Source: Alphaproteobacteria bacterium UBA3773 (GTDB lineage Bacteria > Pseudomonadota > Alphaproteobacteria > RF32 > CAG-239). Taken from it: a DNA stretch of 64,000 nucleotides. The position numbers and the translations under genes are program-made. The stretch's first letter is position 1; the number at the start of each line of letters is the position of its first letter. The notes beneath the pieces are model-generated. The model had not been told where the DNA came from, did not search any database, and saw only the letters and a list, made by a program, of their open reading frames with translations. Positions 36,269-44,887 of the stretch are shown piece after piece. The DNA is taken from NCBI GenBank assembly GCA_002372275.1, contig DFFP01000003.1, forward strand, positions 1 through 64,000. Reading direction: 5' to 3'.

Positions 36269-36696
36269 TATGCTTCTCCTTTTTGGCTATTCAAGCGTTT
36301 AACAAATTTGCTCTTAACGGGCAATTTGGCAGCACCCAAAGCAAATGCACGGCGAGCGACACTTTCATCAATGCCTTTCGCTTCGAACATAATGCGTCCG
36401 GGTTTTACTCTTGCAACCCAAAATTCGACAGCACCTTTACCTTTACCCATACGAACCTCAGCGGGTTTATCCGACACAGGAACATCAGGAAAGATACGGA
36501 TCCACAGCTTACCAAGTCTTTTCATTTCACGGGTAATCGCACGACGAGCTGCCTCAATTTGGCGAGCCGTAATACGTTCCGGTGTCAAAGCTTTCAAGCC
36601 GTAATCACCTAAATTTAATGTGTATCCGCCTTTGGCTTGGCCGTGAATACGACCTTTGTGCTGTTTGCGGAATTTCAAACGTTTTGGACTTAACAT
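36268..36696 (-). CDS. rplP: 50S ribosomal protein L16
   Basis: 142 residues. MLSPKRLKFRKQHKGR, RQIEAARRAITR and MGKGKGAVEFWVARVKPG are L16 signatures. L16 helps shape the A site. One-base overlap with rpmC. Confidence 0.97.
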   Translation of the reverse strand: MLSPKRLKFRKQHKGRIHGQAKGGYTLNLGDYGLKALTPERITARQIEAARRAITREMKRLGKLWIRIFPDVPVSDKPAEVRMGKGKGAVEFWVARVKPGRIMFEAKGIDESVARRAFALGAAKLPVKSKFVKRLNSQKGEA

Positions 36697-36709
36697 TTCA
36701 CAACCTCAC

Positions 36710-37378
36710 TTACTTCTGTTCTGAAAACTTTTTGTCCTGCGCCATCGGATCGTGAGCCATAATTTCGCCCTTATAGATCCAAACTTTTACGCCGCAGGCA
36801 CCATAAGTTGTATGTGCCGTTGAGGTAGCATAGTCAATATCTGCACGAAGTGTGTGCAAGGGCACTCTTCCTTCGCGATAATGTTCGGTTCTTGCAATTT
36901 CAGCACCGCCTAAACGACCGCTGCAGCTGACCTTAATACCTTCTGCGCCCAAACGAAGAGCAGATTGCATCACGCGTTTCATAGCTCTTCTGAAAGCGAC
37001 ACGACGTTCAAGCTGAGCAGCAACCGAATCGGCCACCAACTTAGCGTCAAGTTCAGGTTTTCTGACTTCCAAAATGTTTAATTGTACTTCGGAAGATGTC
37101 AATTTTTGAATAGATTTGCGTAAAGCTTCAATATCTTGACCTTTCTTACCGATCACAATACCTGGTCTTGCAGACAAAATTGTCACTCTGGCTTTTTTGG
37201 CAGGGCGTTCGATAATAATTTTGCTCACACCGGCCTGAGCCAATTTTTCTTTCAAGAATTTTTTAATTTTTAAATCTTCATGCAAGTAGTCTGTGAATTT
37301 TTCATCAGCATACCAGCGGGAATCCCAAGTACGGTTAACTCCCAAACGAAGACTTGTCGGGTTTACTTTCTGTCCCAT
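36710..37378 (-). CDS. rpsC: 30S ribosomal protein S3
   Basis: 222 residues from the ATG at 37378 (MGQKVNPTSLRLG); the longer upstream frame would overlap rplV and is rejected. The KH domain (RPGIVIGKKGQDIEALR) and the C-terminal domain (GRLGGAEIARTEHYREGRVPLHTLRADIDYA-type) are intact. S3 lines the mRNA entry channel. Confidence 0.97.
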   Translation of the reverse strand: MGQKVNPTSLRLGVNRTWDSRWYADEKFTDYLHEDLKIKKFLKEKLAQAGVSKIIIERPAKKARVTILSARPGIVIGKKGQDIEALRKSIQKLTSSEVQLNILEVRKPELDAKLVADSVAAQLERRVAFRRAMKRVMQSALRLGAEGIKVSCSGRLGGAEIARTEHYREGRVPLHTLRADIDYATSTAHTTYGACGVKVWIYKGEIMAHDPMAQDKKFSEQK

Positions 37379-37382
37379 GTAC

Positions 37383-37742
37383 TTACTCCTCACGCTCGGC
37401 GACAACAACGGTCACAGATGAAAACGGCTTCAAAACTCTGGCGCCTCTTCCTCTGCCCCTTGCGTGCATACGTTTCATAACAAGCCCTTTACCGACATAA
37501 GCTTCACGAACGGTGAGCTTATCGATATTGAGCCCATGGTTATTTTCGGCATTAGCAATCGCACTTTTCACGACTTGCAATACCACATTAGCTACTCTTC
37601 TTTTTGAGAAAGTGAGTTCAGCAATTGCCTTCTCTGCACTTTTGCCGCGAATAAGAGCTGCAACCAAGTTTAATTTTCTCGGGCTTGTTCTAATTGAGCG
37701 ACAAATAGCTGTTGCTGTTTTTGTTTGATTTGTATTAGGCAT
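37383..37742 (-). CDS. rplV: 50S ribosomal protein L22
   Basis: 119 residues from the ATG at 37742 (MPNTNQ), 1 nt beyond the rpsS stop; an open frame continues upstream through rpsS but has no support. SPRKLNLVAALIRGKSAEKA and the beta-hairpin RGRGRGARVLKPFSSV are typical. L22 lines the exit tunnel. Confidence 0.97.
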   Translation of the reverse strand: MPNTNQTKTATAICRSIRTSPRKLNLVAALIRGKSAEKAIAELTFSKRRVANVVLQVVKSAIANAENNHGLNIDKLTVREAYVGKGLVMKRMHARGRGRGARVLKPFSSVTVVVAEREE

Positions 37743-37743
37743 T

Positions 37744-38028
37744 TTACTTTCCACCTTTCTTAGCTGTCTTGTCAGCGGCATGTCCGTAGAATGTACGCGT
37801 CGGCGCAAATTCACCAAACTTATGGCCAACCATATCTTCAGTGACAAGAACCGGAATAAATTTATGTCCGTTATGAACACCGAATGTTAAACCAACAAAT
37901 TGCGGCAACATCGTCGAGTGACGTGACCAAATTTTAATCACTTCATTACGACCCGAAGCTCTGGCTGCATCAGCTTTTTTCAAGAGATAGCCGTCTACAA
38001 AAGGTCCTTTCCATACAGAACGTGTCAT
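37744..38028 (-). CDS. rpsS: 30S ribosomal protein S19
   Basis: 94 residues. TRSVWKGPFVDGYLLKK, IKIWSRHSTMLPQFVGLTFGVHNG and GHKFGEFAPTRTF are signatures. S19 sits in the 30S head next to S13. Confidence 0.97.
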   Translation of the reverse strand: MTRSVWKGPFVDGYLLKKADAARASGRNEVIKIWSRHSTMLPQFVGLTFGVHNGHKFIPVLVTEDMVGHKFGEFAPTRTFYGHAADKTAKKGGK

Positions 38029-38039
38029 TAGCTTTCTCC

Positions 38040-38873
38040 TTATTTCTTGTTATCGTGACGTGATCTCATAATGAAGCGATCCGTCTTCTTGTTAGAACGA
38101 GTCTTAGCACCCTTCGTCGGTTTACCCCAAGGTGATACCGGATGACGACCACCGGAGGTTCTGCCTTCACCACCACCATGCGGGTGATCGACAGGGTTCA
38201 TTGCCACACCGCGTGCAACCGGACGTCTGCCGAGCCAACGAGTGCGACCTGCTTTACCGAGCGAAACGTTTTGGTTATCCGGGTTTGAAACAGCGCCAAC
38301 CGTTGCCAAGCATTCTTCGCGAACGATTCTGAGTTCGCCCGAGCTGAGTTTAAGTTGTGCATAACCTGCATCACGACCGACGAGTTGAGCATAACAACCG
38401 GCAGAACGAATAAGTTGTCCGCCTTTGCCGGCTTTCAGTTCAACGTTATGAACAATCGTACCAATCGGCATACTCTTTAAAGGCATAGCGTTACCGGGTT
38501 TCACATCAGCTTTAAGAGCTGAAACAACCTTATCGCCGGCCTTTAATCTTTGCGGAGCTAAAATATAAGCCTTTGTACCGTCTTCATAGTTAATCAAAGC
38601 GATGAAAGCCGTACGATTCGGATCATATTCCAATCTCTCTACTGTACCGACAGTGTTAAATTTATTACGTTTAAAGTCGATAATTCTCAAGCTGCGTTTA
38701 TGTCCGCCGCCGATTCTCCGACTTGTGACATGCCCGAAATTATCACGACCACCGGTTTTTTTCAAACCGACTGTCAAACTTTTTTCCGGTGCTCCCTTAT
38801 AGAGCTCGCTTCTGTCAACAATAACCAGTTGACGAACACCCGGAGATGTGGGCTTAAATGTTTTCAAAGTCAT
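38040..38873 (-). CDS. rplB: 50S ribosomal protein L2
   Basis: 277 residues. The C-terminal GVAMNPVDHPHGGGEGRTSGGRHPVSPWG-type region, with the essential His of the peptidyl-transferase-proximal loop, and GRDNFGHVTSRRIGGGHKR are intact. L2 is required for subunit association. Confidence 0.98.
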   Translation of the reverse strand: MTLKTFKPTSPGVRQLVIVDRSELYKGAPEKSLTVGLKKTGGRDNFGHVTSRRIGGGHKRSLRIIDFKRNKFNTVGTVERLEYDPNRTAFIALINYEDGTKAYILAPQRLKAGDKVVSALKADVKPGNAMPLKSMPIGTIVHNVELKAGKGGQLIRSAGCYAQLVGRDAGYAQLKLSSGELRIVREECLATVGAVSNPDNQNVSLGKAGRTRWLGRRPVARGVAMNPVDHPHGGGEGRTSGGRHPVSPWGKPTKGAKTRSNKKTDRFIMRSRHDNKK

Positions 38874-38875
38874 AA

Positions 38876-39196
38876 TTAAATTCCTGTTGTAACATCAATG
38901 TTTTGACCATCGGCAAGTTTAACAAAAGCCTTTTTGAAATCTGAGCGTGTGCTCTTTTGGCCTCTGAAAATTTTTGTTTTGCCGAACTGACGAATGGTAT
39001 TTACCGCCTTAACTTCCACATTAAAAATAGCCTCAACAGCATCTTTAATGTCTTTTTTCGAAGCATCAAGAGGAACCATGAAAGCGACTCTGCCGTTTTC
39101 AGATGCGCTCATTGATTTTTCGGTAATCACCGGACGAAGGAGCGTGTTATACATTGAAGCATTGACTTTCTTTGCAGTTTTAGATGTTTTTACCAT
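38876..39196 (-). CDS. rplW: 50S ribosomal protein L23
   Basis: 106 residues from the ATG at 39196, chosen because GAGAGA lies about 7 nt upstream; an ATG at 39217 gives seven more residues. YNTLLRPVITEKSMSASENGRVAF is the signature. L23 docks trigger factor and SRP at the exit. Start overlaps the rplD end. Confidence 0.95.
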   Translation of the reverse strand: MVKTSKTAKKVNASMYNTLLRPVITEKSMSASENGRVAFMVPLDASKKDIKDAVEAIFNVEVKAVNTIRQFGKTKIFRGQKSTRSDFKKAFVKLADGQNIDVTTGI

Positions 39197-39813
39197 GTCA
39201 ATCTCTCTTTCAAGCATTCAACTGCTTCTTTTGTGAGTACAAGTTTATCCTTCTTTAAGATGTCATAAACATTGGCACCGATTGTCGGCAAAATATCAAC
39301 GCCGATAATATTACGGCTTGCCAATGCAAAGTTTTCATCCACACTCTTACCATCAATAATGAGGCAATTTGTCCATCCCATGGTTGCAAAGATATTTTTC
39401 AAATCTTTTGTTTTCGGAGCAGATAATTTTGCTTCATCAATAACGATAAGATTACCCTCTTTGGCTTTTGCCGAAAGAGCTGTTTTCAGTCCGAGTTTTC
39501 TGAACTTTTTCGTTAAATCATGTTCATAACTTCTCACGACCGGACCAAATACAACGCCGCCTTTTCTGAATTGCGCACCCTTACGAGAGCCTTGGCGTGC
39601 GTTACCGCTACCTTTTTGCTTAAAAGGTTTGGCTGCCGTCAAAGCCACATCCGTACGACCTTTAACAAGATGCGTACCTTGTTGGCGACGAGCGAGCTGC
39701 CATAAAACAACGCGGTGTAAAATGTCAGCACGAACTTCAACGCCGAAAATAGCATCATCAAGTTCAATTGAACCGACATTTTGGTTATTTAAGTTTAAGA
39801 TGTCCTGTTTCAT
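39190..39813 (-). CDS. rplD: 50S ribosomal protein L4
   Basis: 207 residues. QGTHLVKGRTDVALTAAKPFKQKGSGNARQGSRKGAQFRKGG-type extended loop reaching into the exit tunnel is present. In E. coli L4 represses its own S10 operon; the 160-nt leader upstream of rpsJ could host a similar control. Confidence 0.97.
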   Translation of the reverse strand: MKQDILNLNNQNVGSIELDDAIFGVEVRADILHRVVLWQLARRQQGTHLVKGRTDVALTAAKPFKQKGSGNARQGSRKGAQFRKGGVVFGPVVRSYEHDLTKKFRKLGLKTALSAKAKEGNLIVIDEAKLSAPKTKDLKNIFATMGWTNCLIIDGKSVDENFALASRNIIGVDILPTIGANVYDILKKDKLVLTKEAVECLKERLTW

Positions 39814-39830
39814 ATCATTTATTCCTTATC

Positions 39831-40553
39831 TTATGCATTCTCAGCCGTTTCGTCGGCTTTAACTGCAGTAACATCTTTGGTTTCTTTTAATCCCGCAGGC
39901 ATCGGCAAGCTGACATTGGCTTGTTTTTTGATAGAATCGGTGATACGAACCCAAGAGTTTTCTGCTCCCGGAACAGCACCTTTTACCATAATCAAACCTT
40001 TAGAAGTATCAACGCAAACGACTTTAAGGTTTTGAACAGTAACACGTTCAGCACCCATATGTCCTGCCATCTTCTTACCTTTAAATACCTTACCCGGATC
40101 TTGTCTTTGTCCCGTAGAACCATGTGAACGGTGTGAAATAGAAACACCGTGCGAAGCTTCCAAACCGGCAAAATTGTGACGTTTCATGACGCCGGCAAAT
40201 CCCTTACCGATCGAAGTTCCGCAAACATCCACATATTGTCCCGAAACAAAGTGAGACACACTCAATTCTGAACCGACTTCAAGCAAGCAATCTTCAGAAA
40301 CTCTGAATTCGCAAAGCTTTTTCTTCGGTTCCATATTTGCTTTGGCAAAATGTCCTTTCATCGGCTTGGTAACATTTTTTGCTTTCATGCTACCCGTTCC
40401 GAGTTGAACAGCTGCATAGCCATCCTTTTGAAGCGTTCTGACAGAAACGACTTTCAAGCCGTCAACGCTCAAAACCGTAACCGGTACATGAGTGCCGTCT
40501 GCTTCAAAAATGCGGGACATTCCCAATTTTTTTGCGATCAAACCTGTACGCAT
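39831..40553 (-). CDS. rplC: 50S ribosomal protein L3
   Basis: 240 residues. GLIAKKLGMSRIF at the start and the FKGKKMAGHMGAERVTVQNL region are L3 signatures; the conserved glutamine loop near HGVSISHRSHGSTGQRQDPGKV is intact. L3 is an early 23S rRNA binder near the peptidyl transferase centre. Confidence 0.97.
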   Translation of the reverse strand: MRTGLIAKKLGMSRIFEADGTHVPVTVLSVDGLKVVSVRTLQKDGYAAVQLGTGSMKAKNVTKPMKGHFAKANMEPKKKLCEFRVSEDCLLEVGSELSVSHFVSGQYVDVCGTSIGKGFAGVMKRHNFAGLEASHGVSISHRSHGSTGQRQDPGKVFKGKKMAGHMGAERVTVQNLKVVCVDTSKGLIMVKGAVPGAENSWVRITDSIKKQANVSLPMPAGLKETKDVTAVKADETAENA

Positions 40554-40619
40554 TATTATTTTTTCCTTTTCTAATTGGTTGACACCTTATATTTCAAAAT
40601 GCCAACATTAAAATCAACA

Positions 40620-40928
40620 TTACAACTTAATTTCCACGTTAACGCCGGCAGACAAATCTAATTTCATTAAGGCATCTACCGTCTGTGGTGTGGGGTCCAC
40701 AATATCCAGAAGTCTTTTATGTGTACGGATTTCAAATTGTTCGCGAGATTTTTTATCTACGTGCGGCGAACGGTTAACCGTATACTTTTCAATTCTGGTC
40801 GGCAAAGGAATCGGTCCTCTGACGCTTGCCCCGGTTCTTTTGGCTGTATGCACGATCTCAGTTGTAGAAAGATCAAGCAATCTGTGATCAAAAGCCTTGA
40901 GGCGAATTCTTATGTTTTGGGTTTCCAT
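40620..40928 (-). CDS. rpsJ: 30S ribosomal protein S10
   Basis: 102 residues. IRIRLKAFDHRLLDLST, RTGASVRGPIPLPTRIEKYTV and KSREQFEIRTHKRLLDI are canonical. S10 heads the operon; tuf, fusA, rpsG and rpsL, often upstream, are not adjacent. A promoter and a leader of about 160 nt precede it. Confidence 0.98.
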   Translation of the reverse strand: METQNIRIRLKAFDHRLLDLSTTEIVHTAKRTGASVRGPIPLPTRIEKYTVNRSPHVDKKSREQFEIRTHKRLLDIVDPTPQTVDALMKLDLSAGVNVEIKL

Positions 40929-41093
40929 ATTTATTTTTCCCTATAACTAAACGACAAAGACACAACATCTCTGCCATCTAAATGGTTGAAGTTACAAAAA
41001 CAAACCTTTCAAAAAAATGATTGATTCGTTCTATATCCTATATTTAACATCACTAGAGCTTGTTAAAGGCTCTAAACGAACGTCGTGGGGCGC

Positions 41094-41121
41094 TTATAAC
41101 ATATCAAATCTGCAATTGCAA
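41094..41121 (-). promoter_or_regulatory. Promoter of the S10 operon with a structured leader
   Basis: On the minus strand TTGCAA (41121-41116), a 16-nt spacer and TTATAA (41099-41094). The transcript would carry a leader of about 160 nt before rpsJ with a hairpin AGAGC/GCTCT (about 41054-41073). Confidence 0.6.
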
Positions 41122-41209
41122 GCAAAAAATGAATCAAAAATTTAAAAAAAATTCTTGACTTTTTTTATTTTATTTTTTTTCGATTCGTTTCATTTAAAAC
41201 GGGAAATTT

Positions 41210-41764
41210 TTAGGGCGTGACCGAATCCATATCGGCTGTTTCTTCTCTGATTTTTTTAATATAATCCAAAACGCGTTCGTCACCCCATTTGGCCGTTCCG
41301 TTAATACGTCCGATTTCTTCCGCCTTTTCGTTAATTAAAACCGTATGCGGTGATGTAAAGATACCGAAATCACCGGCCAAATCACCTTTGATGTCGGTAT
41401 AAAATTCAATATCGGGAGCCTTATATTTTTTCAAAAACAGGCGTTGTTCCACGGCAGAATGCCACTCACTGTCTTTTGAAATCAAAACGAGTCTGATGTT
41501 ATCTTTTAAAGCATTTTTATAAAACGTATTTAAGCCTTCAAGTTCTTTAATACAGGGTCCGCAAGATTTTGACCAAAACACGGCCACCACAAATTGCCCG
41601 TTAAAATCTTTAAGACTATACATTGTACCGTCTTCGTGCTTAATTTTTCTTATCGGAACCGCGCGTGAAGACTGAAAAATATTCACAGCATTTTCTTTAG
41701 CCTCTGCCGACCAAACAAATACTGCCATCAAAACAAAACAAAAAATTTGAAAAATTCTTCTCAT
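41210..41764 (-). CDS. Secreted TlpA-like thiol-disulfide protein
   Basis: 184 residues. Signal peptide in the first 22 residues (IFQIFCFVLMAVFVWSAEA), then a thioredoxin-like fold with VAVFWSKSCGPC (CxxC reading CGPC) and the cis-Pro strand FTSPHTVLINEKAEEIGRI. TlpA-type proteins keep periplasmic Cys pairs reduced, for example for cytochrome assembly. CGPC is the thioredoxin-type active site. It is transcribed divergently from an LptM-like lipoprotein. In a proteome with so many secreted Cys-rich proteins a dedicated periplasmic thiol protein makes sense, but that is inference. Confidence 0.88.
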   Translation of the reverse strand: MRRIFQIFCFVLMAVFVWSAEAKENAVNIFQSSRAVPIRKIKHEDGTMYSLKDFNGQFVVAVFWSKSCGPCIKELEGLNTFYKNALKDNIRLVLISKDSEWHSAVEQRLFLKKYKAPDIEFYTDIKGDLAGDFGIFTSPHTVLINEKAEEIGRINGTAKWGDERVLDYIKKIREETADMDSVTP

Positions 41765-41811
41765 TTGCTTGTGAAAATCCTTTAAATTATCCTATATTTT
41801 GGCTCATCATT

Positions 41812-41820
41812 TGATATAAT
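41812..41820 (+). promoter_or_regulatory. Extended -10 promoter for the lipoprotein-triad unit
   Basis: TGATATAAT (TGn plus TATAAT) lies 38 nt before the ATG at 41858; no good -35 is present, as usual for extended -10 promoters. Confidence 0.6.
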
Positions 41821-41857
41821 CATATCACCATAAATTACAACACAAAGGTTAAAAAAG

Positions 41858-41992
41858 ATGAAACAATCATCATACCCTCTTAAAATTTTTGTTTTATTTT
41901 TGCTATGTCTGACCCTCATCGGATGCGGCAAAATGTCAGAACCCACCCCGATTGAAGGCAGCGGCTATCCGCACACATATCCGAACTCATAA
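41858..41992 (+). CDS. LptM-like short lipoprotein
   Basis: 44 residues. The N-terminal helix (IFVLFLLCLTLIGC) ends in the lipobox LIGC; the mature peptide is about 23 residues and ends GSGYPHTYPNS. Short lipoproteins with a C-G motif after the lipobox and a YPRTYP-like end are found in alphaproteobacteria between argH and lysA, and belong to the LptM family that helps mature the LPS exporter LptD. Here a tlpA-like gene lies on the other side, as in that conserved cluster, but argH and lysA are missing. AAAGGTTAAAAAAG precedes the ATG. Family call is moderate because the peptide is so short. Confidence 0.65.
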   Translation: MKQSSYPLKIFVLFLLCLTLIGCGKMSEPTPIEGSGYPHTYPNS

Positions 41993-42009
41993 TATAAAAG
42001 AGAAATAAG

Positions 42010-42696
42010 ATGACACCCCAAGACAATATAACAGACGAAATGATTCCTTATGTCGAGTTTGCCGACAACAGCAACGAGCGCACGCCATGTATTTTGGTTT
42101 TAGACTGCTCGGGGTCCATGCGCGGGGAACCGATTAATCAGCTCAACCTCGGCCTGCAAGCTTTAGAAAAGGAGCTTAAAGAAGACATTGATGCCTCTTC
42201 GCGCGTGCAAATTCTCATCATCAAAGCATGCGGCAAAGATGACGAACCCGTTGTCGCTTCCGATTGGGTCGACGCCATGAATTTTACAGCCCCCACCATG
42301 GAAGCCGGCGGTTTAACCCCGCTCGGTAAGGCTATGGATTTAGCCTTACAAAAAATCGAAGATCAAAAAGATTTATACGATTCCTGCGGTATCTCCTCCA
42401 AAAGGCCGTGGATTTTTCTTGTCAGCGACGGTGAACCGACCGATTACGGGTGGGAACAATCGGCCGAGCGTTGTATTGAAGCTCAAAACAAGAAAAAAGT
42501 CATTATTCATGCCATCGGCACCCAAGGAGCAAATATGGAAAAACTTTCTAAATTTTCCGTTATGAGCCCGAAACGCTTGGTCGGCTTAAAGTTTACGGAA
42601 TTTTTCTTATGGCTCAGCCGCAGTGTTTCGTGTGTTTCAAAAGCAGCCCCGCACGCAGACGATCTTTTAAAGGATATCAATGCCTGGAACGAATAA
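42010..42696 (+). CDS. TerY-like von Willebrand A domain protein
   Basis: 228 residues, a single cytosolic VWA domain with an intact metal site: DCSGS (residues 33-37), the Thr of GGLTPLGKAM and the Asp of FLVSDGEPTD. It matches the TerY type of VWA found beside PP2C phosphatase and kinase genes. It overlaps the phosphatase gene by 17 nt. The family is thought to act as a phosphorylation-regulated scaffold; the target is unknown. Confidence 0.9.
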   Translation: MTPQDNITDEMIPYVEFADNSNERTPCILVLDCSGSMRGEPINQLNLGLQALEKELKEDIDASSRVQILIIKACGKDDEPVVASDWVDAMNFTAPTMEAGGLTPLGKAMDLALQKIEDQKDLYDSCGISSKRPWIFLVSDGEPTDYGWEQSAERCIEAQNKKKVIIHAIGTQGANMEKLSKFSVMSPKRLVGLKFTEFFLWLSRSVSCVSKAAPHADDLLKDINAWNE

Positions 42697-43438
42697 AAAA
42701 AATATAACCGATATTATTGTGGCCTCCACAACCGGTTTATATCACAAAAACAAAGGTCTTCAAAGTCAGGACTATTTTGCTTTTCAAAAAAGTTCTAACA
42801 GAATTATTGCTGTTGTCTCAGATGGCGCCGGTTCTTCAAAATACGGCAAAATCGGTGCTAAATGTATTTGCGAAACCGTCACGCGCATTTTATCTCGCGG
42901 CAATTTAACCCAAATCAAACAAAACATCATCGACGCCATTGAAGCAAGCCGAGATATTTTACTTTGCCACCGCCTCAACAAATCAAAAAACGAAAACGGT
43001 CTCATTGATTTTGCAGCAACTGTCGTCGGCGTTTTAATTGAAAAAGACAAAGGAATTTTCTTTCACATCGGCGATGGCGCCGGTATTGCCATGCTTGAAA
43101 AAAACAGTGATTCCTATGTGATTTCGGAGCCTGAAAACGGCATTTTTTCGAGCGAAACGTATTTTTATACCATGGATGATTGGAAAGACAGCCTTCGTTT
43201 CACATCTTTTATGGGGGCAACGGGTTTATTTTTAATGACCGACGGGGTCACAAAGTTTGCCTTAAAAAAAGACGAACGCAGCATCGAAAAAAAATTTTTA
43301 ACACCGATTGAAAAATATCTCAGAGAAGAAAAAAATGCCAAACGTGCCGAACGTGCCTTAAAGAACACGCTTGAAACCCCAAAAGCCACAGCCATTTGTG
43401 CTGATGATAAAACTTTAATGTGGATCAAATTAAAATGA
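42680..43438 (+). CDS. PP2C-type Ser/Thr protein phosphatase
   Basis: 252 residues. Metal-binding motifs of the PPM family are seen: SQDYF near residue 30, VVSDGAGSS (about 46), FHIGDGAG (about 127) and LMTDGV (about 186). Second gene of the triad: overlaps the VWA gene by 17 nt and the kinase start by an ATGA overlap. It probably reverses phosphorylation set by the kinase that follows. Confidence 0.92.
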   Translation: MPGTNKKNITDIIVASTTGLYHKNKGLQSQDYFAFQKSSNRIIAVVSDGAGSSKYGKIGAKCICETVTRILSRGNLTQIKQNIIDAIEASRDILLCHRLNKSKNENGLIDFAATVVGVLIEKDKGIFFHIGDGAGIAMLEKNSDSYVISEPENGIFSSETYFYTMDDWKDSLRFTSFMGATGLFLMTDGVTKFALKKDERSIEKKFLTPIEKYLREEKNAKRAERALKNTLETPKATAICADDKTLMWIKLK

Positions 43439-44883
43439 GTGAGTTTCTGATTTACAACGCTATTTTTTCAAACGGTCATTTTGAGCGCACAGCTATGGGC
43501 GAGCTCATCAACAAAGGCGGCGGCGCCGGAAAAATATATTCAGTGCCTCAACATCCGACGTTGGTTGCTAAAATTTTCCACGACAAAAGCAAAAGCCAAA
43601 CAAACCGCCAAAAGTTAGAAGCCATGCTTCAAAACAAGCCAAACATTCCAAATATCGAACGCGGCGGAAAAACTTATGTTCAAATTGCCTGGCCTGAAGC
43701 CATTTTAGAGGATGACGAAGGTTTTTGCGTCGGTTATTTAATGCCTTTTATTAACACAAGCGATGCTGTTTCGCTTGACCACTTGATGCAAAAAGCCGTC
43801 AGGCGCAAACAAAATTTAACCGAAAAATACGAAGATCGATTAGCTGCAGCATTTAACGTTACCGCCATGGTGGCTGCCCTTCATCAATGCGGTCACTACA
43901 TTATTGATTTAAAACCCTCCAATGTTTTTGTTTACAAAGAAAACATGTATGTCGCTATGTTTGATTGCGACGGATTTTCGATTAACGGCGAAAACAAAAG
44001 GTATCCGGCCGAATATGTGAGCGAAGAATATATTTACCCCGAAGGTCAAAATCAAAACCCTGAAGATATGGGGCAATCGCAAGACCTATTTGCACTTGCC
44101 GTCATTATTTTCAAGCTCCTTAACAACGGTATTCACCCGTTTTCCGGCAGTCCGCGCAAAAAAGATTCCGAAATGCTTAGTATTCAAGAACGCATTGACA
44201 ACAATCATTATGCTTATGGCATGTGGCCGGATAAATATCAGGCCCCTCACCCCGACAGCATTCACGAGTACTTCGAGAAAAAGACGCTTGATATGTTTGA
44301 AAGAGCATTTTCAAAAGACCCGCATCGCCCCACCGCTAAAGAGTGGTATACTCATTTAGATGAGTTAAGTCACAACCTCAAACAATGCAAAAAAAATCCG
44401 AATCATGCCTATTTTACAAATAAAGGTTGCGGCTTATGCGCTGTTGAAGAACGCGTCAAAATCCGTCTTGATCAAATCAAAAAAGAAAAAACAGAGCCTC
44501 AAACCATCAGAGGCCTTAAAATAGATGAATTAACAACCGAAAAAACAGCAGCTTTTAAAAAAGAGAAAAAACGTGAAACAGCACGTCTTAAAAGGTTAGC
44601 GTATTTTTTAGTGATCTTATATATATCTCTTTGGAGCATAGCACCTGTCTTGCTATACCCTGCCAAAACTTATCTCACGGCACATGGCATATTTATACAA
44701 ATTTTAGCCTTAACGCTATTTTTAAAATTAGTTTTCATCACGCTTGACAAAGCGGGAATCTTCCTACCTTTATTGAAAAATACCGTTTTAACCAATATGC
44801 TTAAAATTTATGCTGCCCTGATTACTGTTCTAACTTTTTGGATTACAAACGAACTTTCATTTGGGTCCTTCAGTATTTATTAA
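43435..44883 (+). CDS. Membrane-anchored Ser/Thr protein kinase of the TerY triad
   Basis: 482 residues from the ATG at 43435, which overlaps the phosphatase stop (ATGA); a GTG at 43420 is an alternative. Kinase motifs: Gly loop GGGAGKIY, VAKIF lysine, catalytic loop IIDLKPSNVFV (Asp, Lys, Asn present; the usual HR is II) and metal Asp in FDCDGF instead of DFG, as in the atypical kinases of this triad. About residues 320-345 hold paired Cys (CKKNPNH, CGLC) resembling a zinc ribbon. Then a basic coiled stretch and three or four transmembrane helices (about 385-480). The anchor places phosphorylation at the inner membrane. Confidence 0.9.
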   Translation: MSEFLIYNAIFSNGHFERTAMGELINKGGGAGKIYSVPQHPTLVAKIFHDKSKSQTNRQKLEAMLQNKPNIPNIERGGKTYVQIAWPEAILEDDEGFCVGYLMPFINTSDAVSLDHLMQKAVRRKQNLTEKYEDRLAAAFNVTAMVAALHQCGHYIIDLKPSNVFVYKENMYVAMFDCDGFSINGENKRYPAEYVSEEYIYPEGQNQNPEDMGQSQDLFALAVIIFKLLNNGIHPFSGSPRKKDSEMLSIQERIDNNHYAYGMWPDKYQAPHPDSIHEYFEKKTLDMFERAFSKDPHRPTAKEWYTHLDELSHNLKQCKKNPNHAYFTNKGCGLCAVEERVKIRLDQIKKEKTEPQTIRGLKIDELTTEKTAAFKKEKKRETARLKRLAYFLVILYISLWSIAPVLLYPAKTYLTAHGIFIQILALTLFLKLVFITLDKAGIFLPLLKNTVLTNMLKIYAALITVLTFWITNELSFGSFSIY

Positions 44884-44887
44884 TACT

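Noticed and set aside
37743..37880. Longer N-terminus of L22 reading through rpsS
   Set aside because: The normal L22 start at 37742 has the expected position and length; the extension overlaps rpsS and has no homology to L22.
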